Shown: one piece after another, positions 22,817-34,338 of the stretch
How the letters are laid out: each line of letters begins with the position of its first letter
Numbering within the stretch: position 1 is the first letter of the stretch
Assembly: GCA_001972305.1 (NCBI GenBank)
Contig: BDDD01006720.1
Location: forward strand, 4,229-68,228
Source of the DNA: Cephalotus follicularis
Lineage: Eukaryota > Streptophyta > Magnoliopsida > Oxalidales > Cephalotaceae
Length of the DNA: 64,000 nucleotides
Reading direction: 5' to 3'
Program-made: the position numbers and the translations under genes
Notes under the pieces: model-generated
Seen by the model: only the letters and a program-made list of their open reading frames with translations
Told to the model about the DNA's origin: nothing
Databases searched by the model: none

Positions 22817-23286
22817 TGGTATACATATATATCCTCGTAAACTATAAAAACAATAAAAACAAAAATCTTTAATTTTTGTTCATGTTGAGAAAAAATTTCG
22901 GCTTCTTCTGCTTTACATGTAATACTTTCTGCAAGGCACTTTCTCAAGTGCATACCTATATCTAATTCTATGCCTTTAGCTTTCTACAGTACTATTATCC
23001 AGGTAGCTGTTGACAATGACGTAGGAATGGTCCAATATTGTAAGCAAATTAAACTAAAGTGCCCCATTGCGACATGTGGACATTTAAAAATCCATGGACC
23101 AATTAATCTCTCAACCAAATATTCTCTAGAGATGTGATTAAATTACCCGTAACAATAATTAAGTACGGTGAATGATGGTTAGTATGTTAACCCGCTTAGT
23201 TATATCTTCTCTTATTCTTCTTTTGCTGCTAGATTTACTGGATTTGATTCACACCAAGAGAGAGTAACTTGCGTAATGATTAGTGG

Positions 23287-23926
23287 TAGAGTTGCAAGTG
23301 GGCCGGTTCGAACCGTGAAATCGGCCCAAACCGGTCCGTGTAGTCCTTGAACCGGCCCGGATCGTGTGCCACGTGACAGACCCGTGGTTAAACCGGCCCT
23401 TGAGAGCGGTCCGGGCCGGTTCAGAGTGTTCAGAACCGTTGAACCGAACCGAACCGAACCGTGAACCGGAGATAGACGTCAACGCCTATAGTACACGTTA
23501 ACGCCAAAGACAGCCACACACAAAAGGATTCTCAAATTGAAATGGACGTTAACGCACAAGGCAAATAAAGTCAACTCAAATGACATTAGCGTCAACGCCA
23601 TACATACACGTCAACGTGAATAAAGCAAAAATCGAACAGAAGCTTATGATGTCAACGCAAAGAACCAAAGGTGTCAACGCATTAGGAGATAGACGTCAAC
23701 GCCTATCATACACGTCAATGCCAATATGAACTGAACCGGCCCAGACAGGGCCGCCTCGCTTACAGTTAAGGTTCACGGGCCGGTTCGGTTCTCACTTTTT
23801 AGCTCCATGAACCGGACCGGCCGGGACCGTGAGAAAAGCGGGCCGGTTCACGAACCGAACCGCCTTTGGCCGGTCCCGAACGGTCCGGGCCGCGGTTCAG
23901 CCCAGCCCGGACCACTTGCAACTCTA
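23287..23926. mobile_element. hAT-type MITE with perfect 8-bp target duplication
   Basis: The ends are inverted repeats: TAGAGTTGCAAGTGGGCCGG on the left, and CCGGACCACTTGCAACTCTA on the right. The 8-bp ATTAGTGG occurs at 23279-23286 and again at 23927-23934. An 8-bp duplication and TAGAG-like termini are typical of hAT elements. Length is 640 bp with no transposase, so it is non-autonomous. The outer thirds are GC-rich and full of AACCGG/CCGGTT palindromes. The middle (about 23470-23725) is a separate block of roughly nine TCAACGC-like motifs. Confidence 0.92.
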
Positions 23927-24302
23927 ATTAGTGGTAACACTGTAAATTAAAATTAATGGAGAATGGACCGACTTCAGTCTAATTAACCAATTGATTGGAT
24001 CGGTTTTTTCTCAAAATAAAAATATATATTCTTGAATTAATAGTTTTCAAATATAACCGTTAGATTTATTGTTTTATCAATATAGTGTTGCGAGTCCTCT
24101 GGAGAGGCTTTCTCTCTTGACCAAGTTAGCCATGTTAGTGAGACAATTGAAGAGCAGCTTCCATGCTCGTCTGAAGCCTCTTACAGTGGTTCTAGGGTTT
24201 CCTCCTCTCTTTCTAGAAGGCGTGTAGGTATGGCTCCCGCTGTTTCTGTAGACCATCTGCCCGACACTGCCTTCCAGACGCAGGCGAGGATGGCCCCCCC
24301 AG

Positions 24303-25831
24303 GTGGTTTCTGGACTTCAGGCACTCGAGAAAGTGCCAGAGGAGTGCGAGGCTGCACAATCGTGGAATAGTTCCTTCCAAAATGAAGTGTTGTGCCTCGT
24401 CCATAAGGTTGAGACCACTTCTCTTGAGGCGGAGAGTCGTAAACGGGGTAAGGAGCCGATGGTGGTTAATGCCCTGTCTTCTGAACATTTCGCCCATCTT
24501 GGCCACCCTCCGGGTAAGGTTGTCGGTTCCTCTCAGTGTCTTCCCCCAACCTTCCCTCCTACCCCTCAGTGGAGACAGCTTTTCCAACAAGCTCACTGGA
24601 TGGATGGGAGGCTCTCCTTCCATGAGCCCAAGGTAGTGAATGGGGTCTATGTTGTTGAACCCTCGGATGAAGTTTTTGAGTTGGGTGTCAAGGAATGGTC
24701 CAACACTCTTGTTGGATACTTTGTGGCAAGAGAATTCCGGTCAAGATAGTAAAAGAACACCTAGAAAAGAAGTGGAGAAAGTGGAGAGGTGTTAGTATGA
24801 TCACATGGGATAACGGGACTTTCCTCTTCAAATTTGACAACAGTGCCGCTAGGGATCTTGTTCTTAGTAACGACCCATGGGAGGTGTGGGGTGCCTACTT
24901 GGCGCTTAGGCAGTGGGAAGAAGGAATGTCCCTTAGCAAGGACTCCTTTTCTAGCATACCAGTAAGGGTCAAGCTGTCCAATGTCCCATCTAAGCTCTGG
25001 ACTAAGTCGGGCCTCAGTTATGTAGCTAGTGCTCTTAGAGTACCCTTGTGTATGGATGCAGCTACCATAACAGGCAACCGTTTAAGTTTCGCTAGAGTTT
25101 GTATTGAGATGAAAGCTTCCATTAGCTTCCCTACTTCGTATAAAGTCCATCGAAGGAATGGGACTCTGATTGACATCATGGTTCAGTATGCTTGGAAACC
25201 ATCAACTTGCTCAGTGTGTAAAGTTTTTGATCATTCCTCCAAGTAGTGCCACCTTGTTGCTAAGAAGGACCTGACTGGTAGATAGGAAGGCACAGGGGTG
25301 CATGGAGTGACTGCTATGTTAGGAGGCCCAGCCCCAGAATGTCAGGGAGCGGATGTTAGCAAGAGGCACGAAGTTGATTCTGTTGCGACCCCTTGTGAAG
25401 ATATCCCCCTAGCTCCGAGGGAGATAGGTGCCTCTCTTGTGGGGGCAGTGGATGGAAATGTTAGTCAAGAGGATGGCGCTACCAAAAATCTAGGTGTTGG
25501 TGACCTTGAGAATGCTATGGGGTTTGAAACCTCTCAAGCGGAGGATGGTGTGAACATTCCACAGGATGTTGCAGTTGCTGGCTCGATTGAGCCTTCTGAA
25601 GTGAGAGATCATCCCACCAGTTTTTTCCCGGCTCAAGACAGTTGTAATCTACAGATTGGGAAGGGGAAGGACCCCATCACCCCCCTCAAGAAAGTTTCAG
25701 AGGCAATTCTCCTCTCTCCACACACAACATCCCTAGACCCTAACATCATGATTAGTAACTTTGTTGGGTCGGGAAAGAGGAGAAAGAAAAAAAGAGATTC
25801 CTCAAATAACTCTCTCCATTTCGATGATTAG
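24303..25831 (+). pseudogene. LINE ORF1 (DUF4283 domain and zinc knuckle), frameshifted
   Basis: The frame from 24303 covers an N-terminal region ending WSNTLVGYFVA. A frameshift near 24730 moves to the frame 24695-25246, which holds the DUF4283-like core (KKWRKWRGVSMITWDNGTF, DPWEVWGAYLALRQW, KLSNVPSKLW). It ends in a retroviral-type knuckle remnant, CSVCKVFDHSSK, followed by a stop and then C. A further stop separates 25298-25831, a low-complexity tail ending FDD. ORF1 proteins of this kind bind LINE RNA. The true start may lie upstream, near 24160. Confidence 0.8.
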
Positions 25832-26500
25832 TTGTGCATCGTGGAACATTGGAGGGCTTAACCACCCTATAAAGCAAGAAGAGATAAGGAGGTTTATTTG
25901 CTGAATAATGTAGCTATCTGCGGTATGCTTGAATCAAGAACCGCAACATGGAATGTACATAAGACTGCTCAAAGGATGTGCAAGAACTGGGACTGGGCTA
26001 CCAACCATTCTTTCTCGCCCTTGGGAAGGATATGGGTCATGTGGGACCCCAGCAACCTTAAATTCGAGGTATCCCTCATGACTGATCAGGCCATTCATGG
26101 CAAGGCTGTGCTTGGTAATGGGTTTGTTGTAAGTTTGTCTTTTGTGTATGGCTTGTGTGATTATAGAAGAAGGAGAGACTTGTGGAAAGACCTTATCTTC
26201 AATGCCTGTTTAGATTCCTCCATTCCTTGGCTGATTTTGGGGGATTTCAATGTCTCTAGATTCCCGCATGACAAGCTTAATGGTCCTCCAAGAGTTTCTA
26301 AGGCCATGTCTAAGTTCAATGAATGCCTCAAATCTATGGAGGTTGACGATATCAGAAGTGTAGGACGGTTCTTCTCCTGGTCGAACAAACGAGTTGGTAA
26401 TTTTGCTATCAATAAAAAGATGGACCATGTTTTAGGAAACTGGGAATGACACAAGCATTTCAATCATAGCTTGGCGAATTTCCATAATCCAGGGGTTTCA
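25824..26500 (+). pseudogene. LINE ORF2 endonuclease domain (broken)
   Basis: An ATG at 25824 (SCASWNIGGLN) overlaps the ORF1 stop at 25829-25831. A stop in that frame at about 25900 reflects a one-base shift, after which 25898-26449 reads on (CGMLESRTATW). Apurinic-endonuclease-type motifs follow: WLILGDFNVSRFP with the key D and N, KKMDHVLGN, and, after a stop at 26447-26449, GVSDHSLES with the D-H pair. It would nick target DNA to prime reverse transcription. Confidence 0.83.
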
Positions 26501-26589
26501 GATCATTCCCTGGAATCTGTGTCTCTGTCAGAATTTAGGAACAAAGGTAACAAGCCTTTCAAGTTCCTCAATTTTTGGGTCAAGGATGA

Positions 26590-28690
26590 TTGTTTCCTGG
26601 AAATTATGAGAAGAGTAGAGAGATTGGTTACCCGCTTGAAGCAGTATTATACAAGCTCAGGAACTTGAAAAGGGAGCTCAAATCTGTTTTCAAAAAGTCG
26701 ATTCAGAGCTCTAAGTTAGAGGCTATCATGAGCAAGATTGAGATCACACAAGTCAACCTTCTGCTCAATCCTTCAGATGCTGGGCTCATTCTCAAAGAAA
26801 AGCACCTTCTGTCCAAGTTGTGGAAACTCAAAGAGAAGGATGAATCTTTTCTTAAACAAAAATCGCGCATTTCGTGGCTTAGGCTTGGGGATTCCAACAA
26901 CAAATTTTTCCACCGCTCAGTTTCTGCTTTGCATCACAGAAATCACATTGGAAGGTTACAAAAATTTGATGACAGATGGGCCTGTTCCCCGACAGAGATT
27001 GATCAGGTGGCTGTTGAGAATTTAAGCGACTTTCTTGTTGAGAAGGGACCATCGGGATCAGATGCCTTCTAGCAGGTTTACTCCAAGATCCTCTCAGAAT
27101 ATCAAAAGGCTCTATTGGGAAGGGACATATCGGATGAAGAAATCAGGGATGCTTTTTGGGCTCTCAATCCAGAGAAAGCGTCGGGGCCGGATGGATTCAA
27201 TGGGTTTTTCTTTAGGGCTGTGTGGGGCATTGTAGAAAAAGACCTAATAGCAGCATGTAAATTATTCTTCACTCACCCCTACATGCCCAAGGGGCTTAAC
27301 GCTACGATTATCTATCTGATGCCTATATCAAAGAACACAGCTAGTATCAGTGACTTAAGACCTATTTCTTGCTGCAACTTCCTCTACAAAATTATGTCCA
27401 AGATCATAGCTGACAGGCTCAAGCTCATCCTTGATGATTTTGTCGATGTTGCGCAAGCTGGTTTTATTCCAGGTAGAGTCATCAGAGACAATGTCCTTAT
27501 TGCTCAGGAGTTGCTTAGAGGGTATGATCAGAAATGGGGTATTCCTCGGTGTTCAATCAAGGCAAATATCAACAAGGCCTATGACTCCATCAGTTGGGAC
27601 TTTATTCTCCTTTTGCTTAGCTAAATTGGCTACCAATAGAACATCGTCTCTTGGGTCAGAGTGTGCATCACCTCCCCCCTTTTCTCGGTGGCTGTTAATG
27701 GCAGTTTGTGCGATTTCTTTGAGGGGAAAAAAGGCTTAACGTAGGGAGACACGTTGTCCCCCTTTCTGTTTGTTTTAGCCATGGATGTGCTATCCGGTTT
27801 CCTTAATGCAGCGGTTGCTATGGAGGGGTTTTTGTTCCACCCTAGATGTAAAAGGGCTATCGTTTCACACCTGTTGTTCGCTGATGATATCTTGCTTTTC
27901 TCAAAGGTGGATGCCCACTCGGTGAAGCTTCTCCATGATGGATTGAAGCTCTTCCTGGAGGCATCAGGCATGAGCCTGAACCTTAGTAAGTGCCTTGTGG
28001 TGTTTTCTAAACACTCCGTACAGCTCCATTGAAAATATTAGTAGCTCCCTTCGCATACAGTTTGGTGCCCTTCCAATCAGATATCTAGGGACCCCCCTAG
28101 TCTCCAGGAGACTCTCGGCGATGGATTGCAAGTGCCTCACTATAAATCTAGTTGATAAGATTCAGGCCTGAGCCAGAAAATGTTTGTCTTACGTAGGTAG
28201 ATTGCAGCTTATCCAAGCTACCTTCTCTGGCATCCAAAACTTATGGATTAGCAACTCTGTTCTTCCCAAAGCCACACTTCTGGAGTGTGAGAAGATCATG
28301 CGAGCGTTCCTGTGGTCAGGCTCCACGGATAAGAAGAAAGCCAAGGTGTCTTTGGCCAGGGTGTGTTCACCCAAAGATGAAGGGGGTCTTGGGCTAAGAA
28401 GGGCCGTAGATTACAACAGGGCAGCCATGATGAGATTGGTGTGGGATATCCTAACGGATAGACCCTCCCTCTGGGTCAGATGGTATAAACCAGAGATTCT
28501 AAAGGGCTGCTCTATATGGCGGCTGGAACGAAAGCAGTCCCTCTCAGTAACATGGAAAATTCTCTTGAACCTTATGGAGCAGGTTTCCGCTAAGATGGTC
28601 TACTCGGTAAGGAGAAGCTCTTCCTGGTCCTTATGGTATGATCCATGGTTCCAAAATTGTCCTCTGATTTCAAGACTGGGTGGAGGGTGA
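26590..28690 (+). pseudogene. LINE ORF2 reverse transcriptase domain (broken)
   Basis: Blocks lie in several frames: 26590-27072, 27115-27624, 27754-28032 and 28184-28690. Typical LINE RT motifs are visible: NPEKASGPDGFNG, LRPISCCNFLYKI, AGFIPGRVIRDNVLIAQE, SIKANINKAYDS (motif A, with Asn where Asp is expected), and HLLFADDILLFSK (the catalytic FADD). The Asn change plus multiple stops (27070, 27622, 27738 and others) mean it is inactive. Confidence 0.88.
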
Positions 28691-28899
28691 TTTATGACTC
28701 GGGGCTGCCTAGTGATGCCACTCTCTCTGAGGTTATCTTGGATTTGGCTAGCCCATGTGAGGCAGTTGAGGGAAATCAGTATCGCGTGCTAGGAAATCCC
28801 GAGTGGCCAGCATGATTCAATTAGCTGGCAAGTTAAGGGTCGACCTTTCTCTTTCAAATCGGCGTGGGAGTCCATCAGGGCGACTCACACTAGTGTTCC

Positions 28900-29330
28900 C
28901 TGGGCTAAGATAGTTTGGTTCAAAGGCGCCATCCCCAGACACGCCTTTTGTTTGTGGCTCTCTTTACATAAGGCACACCTCACGTTGGATAAGCTTCAGA
29001 ATATTGGCATAGTACAGAGTAGTCAGTGCTCCTTCGGTTGTGATCATCATGAAACTTTGAATCATCTGTTCTTTGAGTGTCCCTTCATAAAATCCGTTTG
29101 GAGTAAAGTCTTGGAGTTTAACATCTGCCCAATCCCAGCAGCCTGTAATTGGGATAGCACAGCCTCTTGGGCTCTGGGGCGCACCAAAGGAAGCCAGTTC
29201 CATAGATGGATGAGAAGGTTCAGGCTCGCCACGACCATACCACTGCTAGAGGGAAAGGAACAACAGGATTTTCAGGCAAGTTGTAACCTCCGCAAACCAG
29301 GCAGTGGATCATATTGTATTCGATATTGCT
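28900..29330 (+). pseudogene. LINE C-terminal zf-RVT-like domain
   Basis: The frame from 28952 shows LWLSLHKAHLTLDKLQNIG, then CSFGCDHHETLNHLFFECPF. The Cys/His pattern matches the zinc-binding region found after RT in plant LINEs. From about 29220 the frame fades. Confidence 0.75.
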
Positions 29331-30040
29331 AAGAAAGCAACTCTCTATTGGAACATTTTAGACACTCCAAACAATAGAGCCATAGTGGAGAATTGTGACA
29401 TTGATGAGTGTATTTTCATCAACATGTGCTCTTAGGCTAGAACAGGGGAGTGTGGCTTTCGTTTTGGGTTTTCTGATCCTGGGTTGGGGTAGGCACTACA
29501 GTTTGGTCCAGCAGTTTTGTCATGATGTTGTGTTGACTGGGGGTATTCTCCTTTGCATGGGCTGGCGCTAGCGAAGGCTTCCTCTGGGTGTAAGAGATGT
29601 GTTATGCAGGCTGAGTAGTGGTACTTAGGGATTTTTGGTTTTGTTTTGTGTTTGTCTTGCATGGGATGCTCTTCAAAGTTATCCAAGGAGGGCATATTGG
29701 TAGAACACCGGGGCTTGGGCCTAGGTTCCAGGCAGGGTAGGCCCAGCTTGCTGGTCCTAGGTTTATCAAACAACGTGGGCAACTTCTTTGTGTGCAGGCT
29801 GCGGATACTATACGTCTTTTGTGAGCTTCAAAGTTTTATTTCTAGTGCATGTGCAGAAAGTTTTTGGAATAGCTTCTTTTGATAGTGTCATAGTGACAGA
29901 GTCTTGTAACTAGTCAGTCTTTGCTTTTGACTGTAGGTTTTTTCATAGGTGGCGTTTTTTAGCCTATGTTTAAAAGGGAAAGCATATACACCTTTTTTTT
30001 TTATAATTTTAATATATACTGAACTTTTACAAAAAAAAAA
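29331..30040 (+). other. LINE 3' untranslated region and A-tail
   Basis: There is no gene. A GT-rich region ends with 'ttttataattttaatatat', then 'ttttac' and ten A at 30031-30040, a form common at plant LINE ends. Confidence 0.65.
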
Positions 30041-30850
30041 TAACTGAATCGTATCCCATCCTGCTTAACACCTTCAACTTACCTTTTAATCACGAATTCT
30101 TGTTTTATTTTTTTTTTTATTCAAATCCAATACAAATTATAATTTATACATATCTAACTGTGAACCGCTACAATCCATTTTCTGCATTCTATTGATAGTT
30201 ACATAAAGTTATTTTGAGGTGCTTGTAAAGTTTATTGGATTCCTTCATTTTGTTTTTTAAGTTCTGTACATTCAATTTCCACTTCCCTTTCTGGCTATCA
30301 CATGATCGTCGTTTGTCCCGTTTAAAGTGTGGAGGTCATACGTTCGGAATTTAAGGTCTAGAATGCATAGATAAAGTGATTGAGATCTGAATTGGTTTTT
30401 TTATTACCAAAAAAAAAAAAGATTGAGATAAACTAAAATGAATGTTATATTTCAGGTTTTATGAATATCTTATATATCGAAATTAGGAAAAAATGCAATT
30501 TATTCTCTGATATTTAGTGTCAGAGACACTTTAAATATAGGGACTAAAGTGTACGGTCAACACTCATGTTTAAGGACCATTGTGTTTTTATTATAAAACA
30601 TTAGAGACTAATTTGTCTTTTATGCTAATGGAATTGTTAACGGCAACAAATTAATACGTATCATTTGTCTCAATAGATGAACTAAAGTGTCTCTAACACC
30701 AAACATCAGGGACTTATAAATTGTATTTTTCCCTAGAAATTAACATACCAAAGTACATACCTTATTGAGCTATGGGTTTATTCATTAATACATTGGAAAT
30801 TAAAGGGTACATTCAAGTAGATATCAATCCAAATATATATATATAGATAT
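30041..30850. other. Intergenic DNA containing a MITE
   Basis: No gene. A Mutator-like MITE lies at 30487-30733 (separate entry). The last five bases, GATAT at 30846-30850, are the target duplication of Copia-1. Confidence 0.65.
30487..30733. mobile_element. MITE with about 50-bp terminal inverted repeats (Mutator-like)
   Basis: The left end is GGAAAAAATGCAATTTATTC, then TTTAGTGTCAGAGACACTTT. The reverse complement of the right end is GGGAAAAATACAATTTATAA, then TGGTGTTAGAGACACTTTAG. The long inverted repeats and the GGGAAAA-type terminus suggest a Mutator-like origin. The flanks share AAATTA but no clean 9-bp duplication. Confidence 0.65.
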
Positions 30851-31287
30851 TGTTATAATATGACTTGAATTTTGGCACTCCTAAGTCGAGTAGGAGTAGG
30901 ACTCCTTAATCCTTAGTCAAGTCAAATTAGGATTCCTAAGTCAAGTAGGATTTGAACTCCTCCTTCTAGTCAGATTAGGATTTTGTGAGTATATATATAT
31001 ATATGTTCTCACTTGTAAATTATGTTAATAAGAAGAGAGTTTAGTTTATGCTTAAGTCTGAAAACGACTGTAAGCTTTTGTTAGGAAGAGAAACAAGTTT
31101 TGTTCTTTGGTGATCGATTATTCGATCTTTGTAACTTATAACTCTTTCATTTGAATTAGTGGAATTCCTCTCCCTCGCCCATGAACGTAAATCACATCAA
31201 TCGAACCACGTAAATCTTGTGTTTTGTGCAGTTCTTCATTTTATTTGTTTGGCTACTATCTTGTGTTTTCCGCTATTTATCACAACA
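30851..31287 (+). repeat. Copia-1 5' LTR (437 bp)
   Basis: Starts TGTTATAATATGACTTG and ends TTATCACAACA. The U3 holds short repeats of the form CTAAGTCGAGTAGGA. It has about 40 bases (around 31045-31100) that are missing from the 3' LTR. Confidence 0.92.
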
Positions 31288-31290
31288 AAC

Positions 31291-31301
31291 TGGTATCAGA
31301 G
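31291..31301 (+). promoter_or_regulatory. Copia-1 primer binding site
   Basis: TGGTATCAGAG is three bases after the 5' LTR. It matches the 3' end of initiator tRNA-Met, the usual copia primer. Confidence 0.9.
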
Positions 31302-31330
31302 CGTTCGATTCTATTCTAAAGTTTTTCGTG

Positions 31331-32452
31331 ATGGCATCCTTCAAGTCCCAGATTACTTCTTTTGACGGACAAAACAACTTTGGTTTATGGAGAATAAAGA
31401 TGAAGGCTTTATTAAGGCGAGAGGGTATGGTTAGAGCGCTAGATGGGAATTATCCAGATGATATGACCCCGGCTGAAATAGCAGAGATGGATAAGAGGGC
31501 ACATAGCCCTATTCAGTTGTCCCTTGATGACAAGGTGCTCAGAGAAGTCACCAATGAAGAAACAACGGCTGGTCTCTGGAATAAACTTGAAAGTCTCTAC
31601 ATAAAGAAATCTCTTACGTCGAGATTATATTTGAAGCAACGTCATTATACCCTTGAGATGCGTGAAGGCACCCCTGTTCAAGAACACTTGGATTATTTTA
31701 ATAAAATTGTTCTAGATATGAAAAATATGGATATTAAGCTCGATGATGAAGATCAAGCTTTGCTTATGTTGTGTTCTTTGCCTACCTCCTATGAGAACTT
31801 TGTCAATTCGATGCTTTATGGACAGGAGTCCATAACTTTGGAGGATGTTAAGGCCTCTTTGAACTCTGCCGAGCTCAGGATGAAGCTAAAGGGTAAAGCT
31901 ATTGATGATAATGCAGATGGTCTGATGGTTAGGGGAAGGACCAATAAGAATAGAGATAAGTCTGCTCGAGGCAGATCTGGTAGTCGCTCTAAATCCATGC
32001 CTGCAGAGGATAGGCCAGCAGTGGATAAGAGCAACGTTGAGTGTTACTATTGCCACAAGAGAGGACATTATAAATCTGTTTGTCCTTTGCTCAAGGGAAA
32101 AGGGAAGCAGCATGGTGAGAAGTATGATTCAGCGAATGTTGCAAATGGTAATACGTCTGATGCGTTAGACAACGTTCTTACAGCGTGCTCTGCAGTTAGT
32201 TTTACAGAGGATATCTGGGTTTTGGATTCGGGAGCATCATACCGCATATGCCCAAACAGAGCCTGGTTCGCGACATACGAACCAGTTAGTGGAGGATCAG
32301 TTTTGATGGGTAATGATACAGTCTGCAAGACAGTGGGTATTGGTACTTTTCGGATCAAGTGTCACGATGGAGCAGTAAGAACTCTGAAAAAAGTTAGGCA
32401 TATACCAGAGCTGAAGAAAAATTTGATCTCATTTGGCAGCTTGATTCCATAG
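31331..32452 (+). CDS. Copia-1 gag and protease (open to a stop at 32450)
   Basis: The ATG at 31331 (MASFKSQITSFDGQNNFGLW) is preferred to any upstream start, because upstream sequence is LTR and primer site. The gag core runs through LLRREGMVRALDG and SRLYLKQRHYTLEM. A zinc knuckle, CYYCHKRGHYKSVC, binds RNA. The protease motif VLDSGASYRICPNR follows at about 32220. The frame stays open into the region before integrase, then ends at TAG 32450-32452, where a frameshift separates it from the next block. It is about 374 codons long. Confidence 0.88.
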   Translation: MASFKSQITSFDGQNNFGLWRIKMKALLRREGMVRALDGNYPDDMTPAEIAEMDKRAHSPIQLSLDDKVLREVTNEETTAGLWNKLESLYIKKSLTSRLYLKQRHYTLEMREGTPVQEHLDYFNKIVLDMKNMDIKLDDEDQALLMLCSLPTSYENFVNSMLYGQESITLEDVKASLNSAELRMKLKGKAIDDNADGLMVRGRTNKNRDKSARGRSGSRSKSMPAEDRPAVDKSNVECYYCHKRGHYKSVCPLLKGKGKQHGEKYDSANVANGNTSDALDNVLTACSAVSFTEDIWVLDSGASYRICPNRAWFATYEPVSGGSVLMGNDTVCKTVGIGTFRIKCHDGAVRTLKKVRHIPELKKNLISFGSLIP

Positions 32453-32457
32453 GGTGT

Positions 32458-33384
32458 GTGTACACCGGTAGAGGTGGAGTACTTAAAGTCTCCAAAGGTA
32501 ATCTAGTTGTGATGAAGGGTACCAAGGTAAATCATCTTTATCACTTACAGGGCAGCACAGTAATAGGATCTGCCGATGTCGCATCCAGCTCAGTTTCTGA
32601 AGATGATAGAACGAAACTGTGGCATATGGGTTTGGGTCATATGAGTAAGCGTGGCTTGTCAACTTTGAGTAAACATGGTTTATTGTGTGGGGAGCAGACC
32701 ACTCCACTTGAATTTTTTGAACATTGTGTAGTCGGCAAGCATACCAGAGTAAAATTCAGTACGGGTACACATTCGATAAAGGGCATACTTGACTATATTC
32801 ATTCTGATTTATGGGGACCAGCTCAGGTTCCATCTAAAGGTGGTGCTCTATACTTTGTGACGTTTATTGATGACTTCTCCAGGAAAGTCTGGGTTTATTT
32901 CTTGAAGAGAAAGAGTGATGTGTTTGAAACCATTAAGAAGTGGAAAGCTCTGGTGAAAAATCAGACTGGGAAAAAGATAAAACGTCTGAGGACCGACAAT
33001 GGTCTAGAGTTCTGTGGTGCTGAGTTCAATGAGTTCTGCGCAGATTCAAGTATAGTACGACAATGTATAGTTAGGCACACTACTCAGCAGAATGGGGTGG
33101 CAGAGTGCATGAATAGAACTCTTCTGGAGATAGCAAGATGTATGCTCTCTAATACCGACATGGAAAAGGATTTCTGGGCAGAAGCTGTTAACATAGCGTG
33201 TTATTTGGTGAATCGCTCTCCTTCAACAGCAATTGAATGCAAGACTCCGTTTCAGGTATGGTCAGGTAAGCCTTGTGACTATTCAACTTTAAAAGTTTTT
33301 GGATGCCCTGGTTATTATCACGTTAAAGATTGTAAGCTTGAACCTAGAGCAAAGAAGTGCTTACTTGTTATGCTGATGGGGTGA
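32458..33384 (+). pseudogene. Copia-1 integrase
   Basis: This is an open frame of 308 codons in a different phase from gag. The pre-integrase segment has LWHMGLGHMSKRGL and FEHCVVGKH (zinc-binding His/Cys; the usual CXXC first Cys is not seen, as the text reads FFEHC). The core shows YIHSDLWGP, RTDNGLEFCG and NGVAECMNRTLLE, giving the D,D,E set. The usual AERMN is AECMN here. The frame ends where LLVMLMG runs into a stop at 33384; remnants continue in 33357-33566. Confidence 0.85.
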
Positions 33385-33735
33385 ACCGTCTATGGTGCCA
33401 GGAACCTAGTTCACCCAAGTTCATTATTAGTAGGGATGTTACTTTTAACGAATTGATTATGCTTGATCAGAGAAAGGTTGTTGTTGAGTCTACAAGTAAA
33501 CAGCAGAATAAGGAGGATGAGGTGGAGCTTCCAGACGATACCACTCAGAAGGTATCTTTGAGTTAGACCACTAGTAATAATGATTCAAGAGCAGAAGAGG
33601 TATAGCTACTGGCAGAGAAAGGAGGCAAATCCGGCCCCCTAAGAGATATGTGTATTCTGACTTAGTGGCTTATGCTCTGACGACAGAAGAAGATATGGGA
33701 ATTCAGGAACCCTCTACCTATACCGAGGTTGTCAC

Positions 33736-34338
33736 TTGCACAGAGTCAGAAAAGTGGTCTATTTTGAAGAACGAGAATCTCTAGACAAAAATCAGACTTG
33801 GGATTTGGTGGAACTGCTTAAGGGGAAAAGAGCCATTGGATGCAAATGGGTCTTTAAGAAGAAAGAAGGAATACCAGGGGTTGAACATGTTAGATACATG
33901 GCCAGACTTGTAGCTAAATGTTATAGTCAGAAAGAGGGAATCGACTACGATCAAGTATTCTCTCCAGTGGTAAAACATACATCTATTCGTGCGTTGCTAG
34001 CCATGGTTACTCTATATAATTTAGAGCTTGAGCAGCTTGATGTCAAGACTTCATTTCTTCATGGCGAGCTTGAGGAGACTATTTACATGGTACAGCCAGA
34101 AGGGTATTCTGTAGAATGCAGAGAATACCACGTCTGCAGATTGAAGAAATCTTTGTATGGTTTGAAACAGTCCCCAAGACAATGGTACAAGAGATTGGAC
34201 AATTTTATGATTAAGCATGGTTATCAGAGGAGCACCTATGACAATTGTGTCTACTTCAGACGTCTTGATAATGGGTTCTTTGTCTATCTCCTCTTATACA
34301 TGGATGACATGCTCATTACTGCGAAGAACATGTCATAG
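33736..34338 (+). pseudogene. Copia-1 reverse transcriptase (partial)
   Basis: RT motifs are clear: AIGCKWVFKKKEG, LVAKCYSQKEGIDYDQVF, LELEQLDVKTSFLHGEL (motif A Asp), SLYGLKQSPRQWYKR and the catalytic LLLYMDDMLI. The frame ends with TAG at 34336-34338, just after AKNMS. Remnants from 34380 to 34500 continue (EFEMKDL, KKILGM), with a TAG at 34501. Confidence 0.87.

Larger units (their letters stand above)
16693..23278. other. Long AT-rich intergenic region
   Basis: I see no supported gene in these 6.6 kb. Open frames are short and without recognisable domains. Small inverted-repeat elements are listed separately (17806-17972, 18355-18525, 22650-22816). The start (to about 17090) continues the AT-rich sequence into which Tat-2 inserted; both flanks carry phrases like 'acgtgtcaat'. 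Confidence 0.7.
24085..30040 (+). mobile_element. Plant LINE (L1-type), decayed, near full length
   Basis: ORF1 with a DUF4283-like domain, then endonuclease, reverse transcriptase and a C-terminal zf-RVT-like domain occur in order. The element ends in an A-run at 30031-30040. The 5' end is placed near 24085 from the start of GC-richer sequence and is approximate. No target duplication was found. Stops and frameshifts are spread over both ORFs. Confidence 0.88.

Noticed and set aside
24213..24623. A 136-codon minus-strand frame in the LINE 5' region
   Set aside because: It is opposite the LINE ORF1 frame and has no domain.
31291..31301. tRNA gene matches at TGGTATCAGAG
   Set aside because: These are primer binding sites complementary to a tRNA end, not tRNA genes; no cloverleaf follows at any of the three sites.
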